A DNA stretch of 56,823 nt. It comes from Basidiobolus meristosporus CBS 931.73. Lineage: Eukaryota > Basidiobolomycota > Basidiobolomycetes > Basidiobolales > Basidiobolaceae. The translations under genes were made by a program, and so were the position numbers. Positions 22,601-35,605 of the stretch are shown here, one piece after another; the stretch's first letter is position 1, and each line of letters opens with the position of its first letter. A model generated the notes under the pieces. The model searched no databases and was not told where the DNA came from. It saw nothing but the letters and a program-made list of their open reading frames with translations. The stretch is taken from assembly GCA_002104905.1 (NCBI GenBank), contig MCFE01000573.1:1-56823 (forward strand), written 5' to 3'.

Positions 22601-25403
22601 ATTGCTTTGGGCAGATAAGTCGGCCGAAAAAGATCAAGAAAAAGAGGACAAAGACGCATAGGACGAAGATGAGTATACAAAGAGCTGTCTTTTCACGCCA
22701 TGCAATTCGTATGTCTGGTCGCTTCATCTTTCCACAAGTAGAGAGGAAAAATGAGGGAATCCAAAACGTCAGTGACCACGTGCAGCAAAGCCACCTCTTT
22801 CTGGGTTTACTACGGGCTGGCTTTTCTTCGAGCTCTTCACTCTTGATTACTTCAGCCTCCTTTTTGATGTTCTCCGAATCATTTGGTGAGGAGGGGTATG
22901 GATCCGACCCAGCTGCTGACTCCGATTCACGTTCGTAGATGTCATCATCGCTGTAGTACGAGTCTCCGGCACTGTAGAAGGACCGGTTGTCCAATAGATT
23001 CGGTAGGCTTGGAAATCCACGTTGGGTAGGCGAGGAGATACGGTTGACTAGGCCGAAGTTCCCGTCCCGAGAGACACTTCTGTCCCTAGCATTAGTTATG
23101 GAAGGGGTGCTGTTTCGAAGCTCATTCCCATTTATGCCGTCGAATTTCAGTAGCAATTTGGCCTCGTTCTCCGATGCACGGATCTTATTTTCCAGATACT
23201 TCCATGCAGAGAAGTTTAGAAAAACCTTGGAGTTTCCTAGGCTCATATCAGCCTCCAGCCATCCTAGGTCCTTGCGCAATCTGTCCATGGACTCGCGAGA
23301 TGGCGGCTCATCTAGTCCGACTTGCTTGCCATAACGGTTGAAAAAGTCCTCGTAGGAAAGGGAGGCGGAGTACTCGATTTTCTTCCGGTCGACTACCTGC
23401 TTGAGCCCATAGCAGCGAATCTGGTTTTTGACATGCTGCAAATCAAAACCAAGCGATGCTGGGTCTGCGCTTGGCTGTATGCAGAGTACAAACCAAGTCG
23501 TAGACTCTTGCAGGGTTTCGACCAGTTCGTTGACCGCTTGCGAGAGTTGCGTAGCAATGCAGTGGATTTTAGCTTTGGCTCTTTTGTCTTCTTCCTTGGC
23601 TTTAGGGCTACGCAGTGAAGGCTTTCTTGTGGGCGCTGTAGATTGCCGCGCGGCCACGGCTGTGGGCTCATTTCTCGGATGGGATTGATCAGGCACAGTT
23701 TTATTCGAGAACAGTCCTGCGATAAACGGGTTCGTAGTGGGCTTCATGTCGGATCCGCCGCAAAAGAGGCTAACGAAGTCTGTTCCAATGCTTCCGGTGT
23801 TCTTTGCCATGAACCCGTCTACTGGGTAGCTGATGTTGCCAACGTAGTGATGAATAATAAAGCAATTGTGCGCCTCTTCTGGGGAGCTACTATAGTTGTC
23901 GTGATTAGCTTGAGCATGATCAAGCACCTCGAGCAGATCCTGATCTGAGCTGTCCACCTTGGATTTGTTAACAAGGTTGTCCATGATTGAGATCAGACCA
24001 GTTTTAGGTTTCATGCACAGATCGACGCAAGGAGAGTTGTCATAATACACAGGCTTTGGAGTGTAAACACCCTCCTTCTGGTACTCATGGTTGCTTCGCT
24101 CGAATACCTGATGATTGAAAAGGTTGTGAAGTCGTTCATTCACGAAGTTCACGCAGAACTGATTGAAGGAGTCCAATGATGAGGTCTGGGAACCCATCAT
24201 ATCAACGAGCCCAATAAAGTTGCTCTCCTCGTTGTAGCATAGCTTGGAATTGATGAACTCGACGATCCAGCTAAAAAGTAGGGAGTAAAGGGACTGGGCC
24301 AGGTCGTCCCTTTGAACCTCGGCTTTGGCAGCATCCAGAAACACTGTGCATACCTCTTTGCCGATCGTCTGTGATTTGTATGTCAGGACGTTTTCGAGGG
24401 CAGCTTCTTCTACACCAAAAAGCTCGGCAACGAGGCTCAGTACCTCTCTACTCTTCACAGATGCTGCATCGATGTTCTTGTTGTGGGGGTCAACAAATAC
24501 AAGGTTACCGAGGTGTAGAATCCCCGCAAGCAAACGGAATATCTGTCCTTGGTACTTCTTGTTGATCCCAAGTGACTTCATACACTCCCGGGTTTGCTCC
24601 AATCGCGCGGCATCTTCATCACTCGCGCCCTGCGAGCTCTCTGGGAGATATGCAAATTGGGACTTGTCCAGGAACTGCAGATGCGCCCTCTCATCTGCCG
24701 AGGCGCCATTGTACAGATAGTGGAATATATGGAAGTTGCGCTCCCCCGGAGAGATCGAGGTCACACGAGATTTTTCGAGCAGGTATTCCAGGAATTTGGC
24801 ACCGAGGATGCGGCCACGCTCATTGAATTGGATCTCGGTGTAGCTACCAAAACGAGATGCGTTGGGATTCTTTTTCGTCTGAGCATTTCCGAACGCCTCC
24901 ATCACTTTGGATGCATTTGTGACGAGCTTCATGGAGTGGGACTCTTTTTTGGAGCATTCTCTGATTTTCGCCAGGGAACGGAGAACGAGGCTTTTGTTGG
25001 TTGATTTTCCACTCCCCGTCTCGCCACTAGAAATTCGATGGGTCAGCTACTATCACATGGATGCTCAATGCCAACTCCACAAATACCTGAACACGATGGA
25101 TTGGTTGCATCCTGTGCGTCTCATCTCCAAGTAGGCATGATTTACTGTTTGGAATATGTGGGGAGCCAGTCTATCCCCATAGTTGGGTGCGATATTTCGC
25201 AGATCCCTGGCATACTCCTCCAGCTCGGCGTCCTCACGCGATGATGGCTCCCTCTGCGGGTTCAAGGAAACCAGGATGTGTGCGGCAATTTTCAAGTATA
25301 CGCTGTCGTGTTGAAAATTCTCCTGTAGAGCATGGGCTATATCCTCCTCGGAAGGGGAAGGAAGCAGCGCCAGGTCATATGGTGCTGTGGTTGACGAACT
25401 CAT
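19650..25403 (-). CDS. Chitin synthase with N-terminal myosin motor-like domain (class V/VII type)
   Basis: Two exons, 25403-25087 and 25026-19650, encode 1897 residues, the usual size for myosin-motor chitin synthases. The 60-bp intron (GTATTT donor, TTTCTAG acceptor) lies directly before the P-loop GETGSGKST (residues 107-115). Motor-like region about 20-720: switch I N-P-N-A-S-R-F-G (about 159-166), switch II D-M-M-G-S-Q (381-386). Next come a paired membrane segment (about 885-915), a cytochrome-b5-like domain (about 918-990), a helix at about 1147-1168, and the glycosyltransferase-2 core: C-Q-V-P-C-Y-T-E-G-E (about 1184), V-D-A-D-T (about 1354), G-E-D-R-Y-L (about 1465) and Q-R-R-R-W (about 1506). 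Then three hydrophobic segments, a Ser-rich linker and a DEK_C-like end (about 1840-1897). The enzyme makes chitin from UDP-GlcNAc at the plasma membrane; the motor domain is thought to aid delivery to growth sites. The ATG at 25403 was preferred over an upstream in-frame start because family N-termini are short. Confidence 0.96.
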
Positions 25404-28362
25404 CCGCGGATAAGCCTTTGGTACAAGGCAAAAATGGTTAACTACCTGAAGGAGTATAAATACCCAAGGCAAGTGTGCTTACTAGTATATGTGGGTGCTG
25501 TGGGTAAGTAAAGCTGCAGTGAGAAAGGGGAATTACGACTTGCTATTAGTGCTTTGAATGTGAATGTCGAGAGGGATACTATGTTGATAAAAGGAAAAGA
25601 CTACACAGGTACGTAGATATAGCAGAACGAAGAGAGATAAACGGTTACTAGAAGGCAGCAGCACCAGGCACTATTAAAGGCTACGTTGCGAAGAGAGGAA
25701 GAGGGAAGAAAAGGTAGAGTTAATATATCTAAACTAAGCGAGGAGCAAATGATAGAGGCGTTGAGGATTTATGTCCGACAACCACGTTCTCAGTGACCTT
25801 TCTATTATGAATTCCTAGTGTGAATCGATCTTGATAGATATTTTATGGGCCATAGAAATGAAACGATCTATTTGGTAAGGGCGACCTTCAAATACAGAAT
25901 TTAATTTAAAAGAACATAAATCGAAAATTCAATATATGGCGCCTTCGCGTAACAAAGCTAGAATATGTTCGAATATGCAAATCACCATCAAAACCGCACC
26001 GGGAGATCAATTTGCTCGTTTAATGAATGAAACCAGTGGTCACGCCAAAAACCATAATCATCATTTTCGGTGATATCATTCGCCTGGTTGATGAATAGTT
26101 ATGATGTAATCACCTATATATCGAAGCCATATTACCCAGAGATATATCGAAGTATTTGTTTCCAGCCCAGGCTTGACGTTGAAAGTGATGAACACCACGT
26201 ATAGCGATTGAAACCTTATTCAGATGCGAATTTTGTGACAGTCATTTCCTGATGTAATCCCAATCCTGGACGCAGTGATAGCCTAAAGGCACTGCACTGA
26301 GCAGCAATAGCATGGATGTTGCCCGGACGCTCTTTTCTCAAACCATTCTTCGACCGCCCCGCCTTCAGAATGGAAGCCAAACCCCTTTTTGCAACCGCAA
26401 GAGGCCTCGCTGAGTTTGCGTCCGAATTCGTGTAGTCCTGTGAGGCTTGCTGCAACAGGCCTCGAATACATGTATCCTTGTGTGCAAGTATGGCGCATCC
26501 ATCCGGTCCAAACTTGGGCACTCCGGTCTATCTAGGGATTTAGTAGGTTACAAAGGAGTGTGGATGCTGGAGGCCCTAGGGAAAAGGCTGGATTTCAGAA
26601 TCATGGAAATCGTCTGATATCCCCAGCCTTCCAATTCCATCGGATTCTTTATCCCAATTGGGTGCCTCCACCCGGATAATTACCGACTTTCTGATTGTAA
26701 GGATAATGCCACATCATGCTTAGCGTAGTAGTTGACAAAAGTGCTATATTGCCACTATACCAATTGTGTAATTGATTGATCAGCCCATAACTCACTCTTC
26801 CTGGCCTCCTTCCAGTGGTCGTTTGGAGTCACTAGGCATAACTGAATCAAGGTGCTGTACATCTCAGAGCTGATGGAAAAGAGAAATGATCCGGACCAGA
26901 GCTGGTTTGGTGCGCACCAAGAGCCAGCTTTCCCGAATTACTGAAATCGTCTAGGTCATCTCTGTGATTCTTTCGCAACCTTAGATATCGCCTTCCCGCA
27001 GCGGTGCGTTTATGGAAAGCATGATTTAACCACATTTGATCGGATTTGATCGGATTTCACAATGTCGAAATATTCGCAATAACATCGTCTTTTAGGCGCT
27101 ACCGGTGGTGAAGGGTTGCTGAACACGGTATCTAAACGAGGTAGGACCAAAGAAATGATTATCTTTTGCTGCAGTTGCTCATGAAACCAAATCGATTTCC
27201 CATCGTATATCGTATAGACTGGCGAATTCTATCCAAACAAGCCTGATGCTGGTATGGTTGATCTGAATGCATTTCTTTATTATCGGATTTCCCAAATCCA
27301 GCGAATCAACGAGGGATCGAGGTTAATCTGACATCAACTACCAAGAGCCTATTTCGGTTTACCAATCAAACGAGACCGGAAGCAAACATGAGAACATTCA
27401 ACCAGTTTCTGCTCGACATAACGCTGAAACACCGACAGATGTCTCATCTGAGGGTCGCACTGGCAATGTCGGGAGGTCTCTTGAGATCTACAGAAGGCCA
27501 TATTTGTGTGTCCTTGCCCACTTGCTTTCCATACATTGACGTTTTCACGATCAAGGGGCCATCCCGATCTTACTGCCATGTAGGTGCTGTAATCATAACG
27601 CCAGGGATTGTCGCTAATGACTCTCAGCCGCACCATATTACGAGCAATCTCTGACTGGAGCACTCGGCTCTTTCATTCATCCATCGAACTGCAAAAGCCT
27701 TGCGGTCGAGGTGATCTTGTAGCACCGTTATCACACAATGAGCCAGCGACGGGATTCGTCAAGTGGGGTAGTTGATATAGTTACCCGGGAAGGTCGGGCG
27801 AGTCAGCCGTCTGCGATGAATCAAGGTGATTTGTGAGTGAAAACGGCATTAGAGCTAGGTTGCAGCCGATTCGTCAGCCAAGCAAAGCAATAATTGCGCG
27901 GCATATTGCTCAAAGTGATAGCAAGCGAAAGGGTATTTTCTGATTTTCGTGTCATGGGATTTGTAAGCCGCTCGGTGAAGTAGCCATTTCTAGAGATCTC
28001 TTACTGGGGATAGGTAGGTTCACTGCTACGCTTTCTTATTCATCTGCTGAGTGGATCATTACACCCCGGCTTGAAGATCCAGCTTGTAGTCCTCTAAATA
28101 TGGAATGGCGTTGAAACAAGAGATCACAGGGTAAGAAGAGTGCTGCCAGTTAAATTCAAATACCAGCTTTACATCCTGATTGTTGCAAAGACATCTGGAA
28201 GAATAGTCGGCGATGTAGCCGGTTGGTAGGTGAGGTGTTAATTGCTGGTTTCGGAGAAATATATGAGAGCTGACATATAAAAGACTCTAGGACAACTTGG
28301 GGTCAAGGTAAATTGCTGTTGGATGTTCAAATTTTCTTCAACTAAAACATTCCGCAAGATAC

Positions 28363-28417
28363 ATTCTTTTTGCGAAGGAACCACTGGTTTGGGAGAACAT
28401 AGCTTCGCAAAAAGAAT
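28363..28417. repeat. Perfect 15-bp inverted repeat, 25-nt loop
   Basis: Arms ATTCTTTTTGCGAAG (28363-28377) and its exact reverse complement (28403-28417) flank a 25-nt spacer. It could form a stem-loop in RNA or bind a dimeric factor. No poly-T tail or open frame explains it. Confidence 0.8.
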
Positions 28418-30564
28418 TCGACTTCTCAACAGTACCAATCAGCAAACCAGGGAGCCGCCAGAGATGCTGAAGCAGTCGCATACTTGCCAACTCAAAGTGA
28501 ACCATCGATCCCTGGAACCTCTACCAAACTTCGATGAGATGCTTGCTAACGAAAAAACCCTACACATCTCGTTAACTCCAGCGATCGCTATGTAAAAGAC
28601 TTAATTTTGGTTCGTTGGCTGGGCGCCTTGATACCTGCCTCACTGGGGGTGAATATCTGGGTGATAAGAAACCCCCAACTCTTGTACAGTAAATCAAATA
28701 AATGGGCATTTTTTACAGACATGTTGGTGCTGACACGTACCTACGAGCATGCGTAGTGAACTACGCAATTCACTCTTATTCCCGATGGCATTACTATCAG
28801 TAGCCGATTTCTCTATCCCGGTGCAACCCACCATCGCAGAACTCCCATCCTAGCAAATTCCCTCGCCGATCTTCTGGCAGTTGACCTCGAAATGTACAGA
28901 ATTAACACATTTTGGCAAAGGGAGCAACTGGGTCACCAGGGCTATTATCCAATGATCGGATCTAGAGAGTCACACGATCCCACTGATATCTGCAATTGGA
29001 CCAATCTGTTTGGTGGTAAGAATCTCTGAAGTTCTGATCCACCAATTATCAATGCCAGGGTTTTATTTACTACGCGCTTGGAGCTACTACAAACCCTGTG
29101 AGCGAAGGTTGTGAGGAAGCCTAGCTGCTCTATTTCAAACCCCAGTCCCAATGGATAAAGAAGGATAGCGCCAACGATCTACATCTCCATACGATTCACA
29201 CACTTTGGTCCATATCGAGTCTGCTGCCAGTGTGCTGACAAATACAGCTGAGATTATGCGCTGGTAGCCAATTCTCACTTCAGGCCTCGCCGTAGCTTAC
29301 TGGCAGTCTTTTGCACCCGTTACATAAACCGTCTGGGTTCAACATAACTGAGATCAATCCAATGCAGTAGAATACGACTGGGCATCGATTGCTCGCATTA
29401 CTAATCGCGCTGTATCTTCCAGTATTGGCTACAATGTTGCAGATTTGACCACACTGGATGGCCACTCACAACTATGGAGCGGTCGCCTTTTTATTGGTGT
29501 CTGGATATGAATTACCACCATTTGCTGGGGATTTAATTTACTTACACTGGTGTGTTTCAAGTTACACATCACATTGTTTCCCATGGCTTACATTGATGTT
29601 GGCTCATCAACACCTCTGTATTCGAGCTTGCACTGGAGGACTAAGGCCCCTGGGTAGGGATATGTCGTCGGGGGCTATCTGGATAATCTCCCTTTTTCAG
29701 GTGAGCTGTTCATGGCAAGTGCTTTGGCCTTATTCGGGCTGTGCGCCAGTGGTGGACTCATTTCAGTTATAGGCTTAACCCATGATGTAGTTTTCTTGGT
29801 GCAGATTGTGACAAGGCCAATGGTACCCTTTTGAAATTGTGGCTATAATATAACCCCAGTATGGTTTGTAACACAGGTGAGTCTAGATGGGTTGTGGAGA
29901 TCTGAAGGCTTCAAACTATGCTAGCTTGGTCAGATTTCATGCCGATTGCAGGCAGAATACAGACAACATTCTCTGATAGCTGGAAAGCAGTGCTCATATA
30001 AAACCCACATATAAGCAGTTTAGGTCTATCCCCATCCATTTAACATTCCTCAGCTTCGTTGTTACACATGACGGTCATGAAGCGTTGCTCAGCATCTGAA
30101 GAGTTGGTGGCTGAGGATCTAGCCCCACTATCCAATAAATATACGACATTTGCTCAAATCAGGTTTCATCACCTTGCCTGAGGGATATTGGGTTAGGGGA
30201 TCGATGGAGAGTGCATGCTGAATAGCCGTTTCTTGATATTGCACAAAAATAACTCACGGAGTTCTTGAAATCTCCGCTGTTTTGCAGATAGCTAGTTCAC
30301 GGCGCTTGTGCCGGGCACCGTGTCGATATACCTCTCATTAAATATCAGTTGAAACACACATGTTGCCTAAGCACAGGGTGTGCACGGGTTTTTATAGCAA
30401 AATCTCGAACCATTTACATGACCGACAAATACCGCCCAAAAAAGATGTGCCTGACTGTTGTTGAACGCATCAAAACACCAAAAGCAACTGCCCAAATTAC
30501 CTACGGGCTTGGGCCGCATTTTATAGAAAGAGGCCATTTCTTGTCTAATTGCAAGTTAGGGCTG

Positions 30565-30590
30565 ATCACCATCACCATCACCATCACCAT
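30565..30590 (+). repeat. (ATCACC)4 microsatellite upstream of rpt4
   Basis: Four perfect hexamers plus AT, ending 169 bp before the rpt4 start codon. It may be neutral or part of the promoter. Confidence 0.9.
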
Positions 30591-30759
30591 GTTAAATCAA
30601 TCGTAGTTGATAATATGGGAAAAAAAGAATTTGGCACACGTAATATGGTAACCATCCCCTGATTCCCAATGATTACGTCGTAAGTTCGGTTTAGGTAGTA
30701 ATAGAAATTACACATCCACCAGCTATTCTTCTCTAGAGTCAACATCTTTACTTCACGCA

Positions 30760-32428
<1,669 letters not shown>

Positions 32429-34062
32429 TTCATCCATTCATGATGCATGTTTGATATTAGTAGTGTGGTAAATAAATTTATTCGTAAATACATCACTTGG
32501 AAATTTGCCATATATGATCGGCGGGATAATTATGAAGCGTCTTGGCGCGATGTGAATGGAGGTCACAACCTTGGTAGCTCTGCAGGTGCAATGAACACGA
32601 GCTGCGACTGTGGAAGCGGCTGTGCAGCACCGTCTGTAGATGTCACAGAAGCTCATGCTCTGACCGTCAAATATGGTAACATCAGCCATCTAGACACACA
32701 ACTCTAAGCGATCAAGATAGATATGGTGGAATTTATCACATACACAATATGCAAAATATATGCCAACATTGTATAAAGATTTGTTTACAGTCAGCAAATA
32801 ATCCGGATTTCTAAGCCCTAAGCGGCCTGGACGATCGGCATATCGTCCGTCATCAGCGTTCTTTGATTTTGTGAATATTACCGATTGCAGCTCAAGGTCG
32901 CAAATAGCCATCGTGGAAAGAACTTTCGATGATCCTCAAATTATTCCATCCAAGGCTTATCAGGGCCACTTGTGGACCCTTTGCCTTTTTTGATTGAGCT
33001 TGAGGGATACTCGTCCATCCTCGCGATGAGAAGCTAATGCAACAGGCTGCACTGGGTGGGAGAGAAGCATTACGTTTCTACCTCGTATTGGGAGACCTCC
33101 GAAGGCTCAGTGTCTTTACGAATGGCCGCCGACTGGGGCACCAAGTTCCATCCATGTGTGGGACTTTCGGGAGAGTCGGTAGTGGAAACCTAGCAAAGCC
33201 AACCTCTGACGACATCAGTTGTCTAGGCGAGTTCTATCGAATGTATCTTTCAACACCGATTATCGCCCAGTAGGACGCTACAAGGTCTCATCGATTCCGG
33301 ATAAACGATGAAGAGCTCACAGCTCCGATGACGATATTTGGGTCGAATTTATTTGCCGCCTGCATCCAGAAAGCTCGTGCTGATATCCTGATTCATGTGG
33401 TTTCATCGGCAAATGGTGGAGTGGACATTTTAGAAGTGGATATCTATATGCAGCAAGTCCAAAGAGAGTCATAGTTGCTAAATCTAACTCTATGCTGAAT
33501 CCCACGCTGAGCTTCATTGTATCTCGGCTGATGTATTTAGCAGCTATTTATGATTCAGGTAAATTGATTTTCAGGCGAATCCCCAGCGATATATTCAGCA
33601 AGCTAGACTGGGCCGTCACTCTGGCATCAACAATGTGGCATACCGAGGATGGGCTGCTATCCTATGGCGAGCTTTGCGGCTACCAGCTGTCTACCCGCAC
33701 AACTCCTGCTACTACGCTGACAAGGGCATTGCGTCTGTACAACTTGCAACAGATGGCACAGCTTGATCAACAGGCGAGCGAAGGCCGTTCTCAACGCACG
33801 CTACCCCAAAGATTGCTTGGCATCTGACCAGTTTGAGCAACACTTATCTAGCAATCCAAACGGTTGCCTATTCCATATCCAGAAAGATAGATTCTCAACT
33901 CAACGGTTAGGTTAAGGCAACAGTGGAGTTTCCTAATTAGTGATGGCTTAGATTAATCGGATGGTGAAGAAGTGTGATATAAAGAGACTGTGTACTGCAA
34001 GTCGTATCGCCAGACCCACACAGTTCACGAAATCCCATTGCTCTTAATCCATCAATCTCGCC
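32429..34062. other. Intergenic, nothing recognised
   Basis: About 1.6 kb between rpt4 and the kinase. The plus frame 33492-33827 (111 codons) and 33037-33273 lack recognisable motifs. A short cysteine-containing stretch (N-T-S-C-D-C-G-S-G-C, near 32592-32621) looks metallothionein-like but stands alone. The kinase promoter should lie in the last few hundred bases. Confidence 0.45.
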
Positions 34063-35175
34063 ATGTTACCCTCTATATCACCGAACGAAACCGCCTTTGA
34101 ACACGACGATGACCCTACTCTTTATAAGCATGAACCTCTCGCGTCTTCGATGAAGAACTTCTCCAAATCCAACCCTCCTTCCTTGTTTACAAATGCTGAA
34201 GAAATTAAAACCCCTGATGAATGTTGTATCGAAAAAAGGTCCATTGTCGCTAAGCGTCTCTTACTAACGTTAAAAAAGATGCTCAAGAAGCACAAGAAGG
34301 AGGAAAGGAAGTCTGGTGACCTGCTTTCGGCCATTGTAAAGCAAAACAACGGCTCCATTGAGGGGCGTTACGGCTCATTCATCGAAGAAAAGAGGTCAGG
34401 CAGTGGCGGGATGGTTCGAATCACCTGCTGTTGCGACAGCGGTAAGAAGTATGCCGTGAAAACCTTTCGTGAGTGCCAAAAGGAGGAGCCAGTGCACAAA
34501 TACCTCCAGTGGATAAACAATGAAATCACGGTCTCCCGCAGACTCAATCATAGCTATATCATCCAGACTCACGAGGTCCTCAAGGAAAATGAAAAGATCC
34601 ACTCGGTCATGGAGTATTGCCCATGCGATCTGTATCAGTTGGTTGAGGAGGGTAAGGTTAGCCAGCAGCTGGCCGCGAAGTACTTCGCCCAGGTAGTCCA
34701 TGCTATCGCGTACATGCATTCCTGCGGCATTGCCCATCGAGACATCAAGCTCGAGAACATCTGCATCGACGAGAAGGGCTCCATCAAGCTGATCGACTAC
34801 GGCTGCGCATTCATTTTCCAATCCTCACCCCAGCACAAGCCCAGGGTTGCCACGACTCTCTGCGGGTCTCAGGCGTACATTGCGCCGGAACTCCACACCC
34901 GAGAGCCCTACGATCCCTGCAAAGCTGATGTCTGGTCCATCGCGGTCGTGTACCTGACCTTGATCTTGCGCTCGTTTCCCTGGTCCGTGGCGAATCCCTA
35001 CGACCCTGGGTTCAAAATGTTCCTGAAGCACCAGAACAACGCCAAATACTTCAATCGCATCCCAGAACCCGCAGTGCCAATCATCCGTAGGATGTTGGAC
35101 CCCAATCCCAACACACGAGCCTCCATTCAAGACGTCCTTGGTGACCCCTGGGTCAAGTCCATTGCTCTGGAGTAG
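34063..35175 (+). CDS. Serine/threonine protein kinase, Hal4/Sat4-Hal5 (Npr1-like) group
   Basis: A single-exon protein of 370 residues. Residues 1-105 are a polar, basic N-terminus. The kinase domain begins at about 108 with Y-G-S-F-I-E-E and a glycine loop G-S-G-G-M-V; the ATP-anchoring lysine is K133 in Y-A-V-K. The short hinge reads M-E-Y-C-P-C-D-L-Y, a phrase typical of fungal Hal4/Hal5/Npr1 kinases. The catalytic loop is H225-R226-D227 with K-L-E-N. The metal-binding motif is D245-Y-G instead of D-F-G. The activation segment continues through C-G-S-Q-A-Y-I-A-P-E-L and the domain ends with R-R-M-L-D-P-N-P-N-T-R-A-S. In yeast these kinases stabilise plasma-membrane transporters and set K+/Na+ tolerance; that role is inferred from family. 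G+C content is clearly higher than in neighbouring intergenic DNA. The ATG has a good context (GCCATG). Confidence 0.9.
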   Translation: MLPSISPNETAFEHDDDPTLYKHEPLASSMKNFSKSNPPSLFTNAEEIKTPDECCIEKRSIVAKRLLLTLKKMLKKHKKEERKSGDLLSAIVKQNNGSIEGRYGSFIEEKRSGSGGMVRITCCCDSGKKYAVKTFRECQKEEPVHKYLQWINNEITVSRRLNHSYIIQTHEVLKENEKIHSVMEYCPCDLYQLVEEGKVSQQLAAKYFAQVVHAIAYMHSCGIAHRDIKLENICIDEKGSIKLIDYGCAFIFQSSPQHKPRVATTLCGSQAYIAPELHTREPYDPCKADVWSIAVVYLTLILRSFPWSVANPYDPGFKMFLKHQNNAKYFNRIPEPAVPIIRRMLDPNPNTRASIQDVLGDPWVKSIALE

Positions 35176-35605
35176 TTCTACCTGTAGATACCCATACATC
35201 AATCTGTAAATTGCATCCATCCCACAGCACTTCATGTTATCCCAATGCCCAATACTATATGCATCTATTGTTTACAGTAAAGAATGTTAAACTCTTATCC
35301 CGTCTTGCTCTCACGCGAATCGTTTGGGTGCGTGGAGGCCAGGGTTGGCTGAAGGGCCTTGGGCCTGGCTGATTACCCAGATATCTGGTGTTTGGAATGG
35401 GTCGTTGCAAAGGCCTGGTGTAACCTAGCCGCGTGATGGCGTTCGCATTGGCGCTTATTCTGAATCCCCGTATTCGTCATCAGACGTATTCAAAGCCACT
35501 GTGATACCGTGACGTGGAAATCATCCCTGCTTATTCGTATCAAATATTAGGCCGCCCTGTCCTTGCAACGCTTCCCTTGACAACTTGGTTTCCTTTCCTC
35601 AAGTG
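35176..35605. other. Kinase-mannosidase intergenic spacer
   Basis: About 430 bp holding the kinase 3' end and the mannosidase promoter. No open frame or distinctive repeat was seen. Confidence 0.5.

Larger units (their letters stand above)
25404..30759. other. 5.4-kb gene-poor intergenic region
   Basis: The chitin synthase and rpt4 genes are divergent and separated by this stretch. Open frames (26216-26521 minus, 101 codons; 27388-27654 plus; 28323-28595 plus; 29458-29772 plus) show no domain, no splice continuity and no codon preference like the flanking genes. Visible structures are a 15-bp perfect inverted repeat (28363-28417), a partial 10-bp direct repeat (GATTTGATCG, near 27037) and an (ATCACC)n run just before rpt4. 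The first several hundred bases next to each gene should be promoters. I cannot exclude long non-coding RNAs or tiny genes. Confidence 0.45.

Noticed and set aside
22507-22938. A 143-codon plus-strand frame opposite the chitin synthase.
   Set aside because: It is fully antisense to conserved coding sequence with no independent support.
26216-26521. A 101-codon minus-strand frame in the large gap.
   Set aside because: No recognisable motif, no splice partners, and length expected by chance in 5 kb.
30565-30590. (CAC CAT)n run that resembles a vector polyhistidine tag.
   Set aside because: It lies in an intergenic fungal context, is not joined to any start codon or linker, and reads as a simple hexamer microsatellite.
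32592-32621. Cys motif N-T-S-C-D-C-G-S-G-C, metallothionein-like.
   Set aside because: Only one short block; no further Cys-rich repeats or supporting exons nearby.
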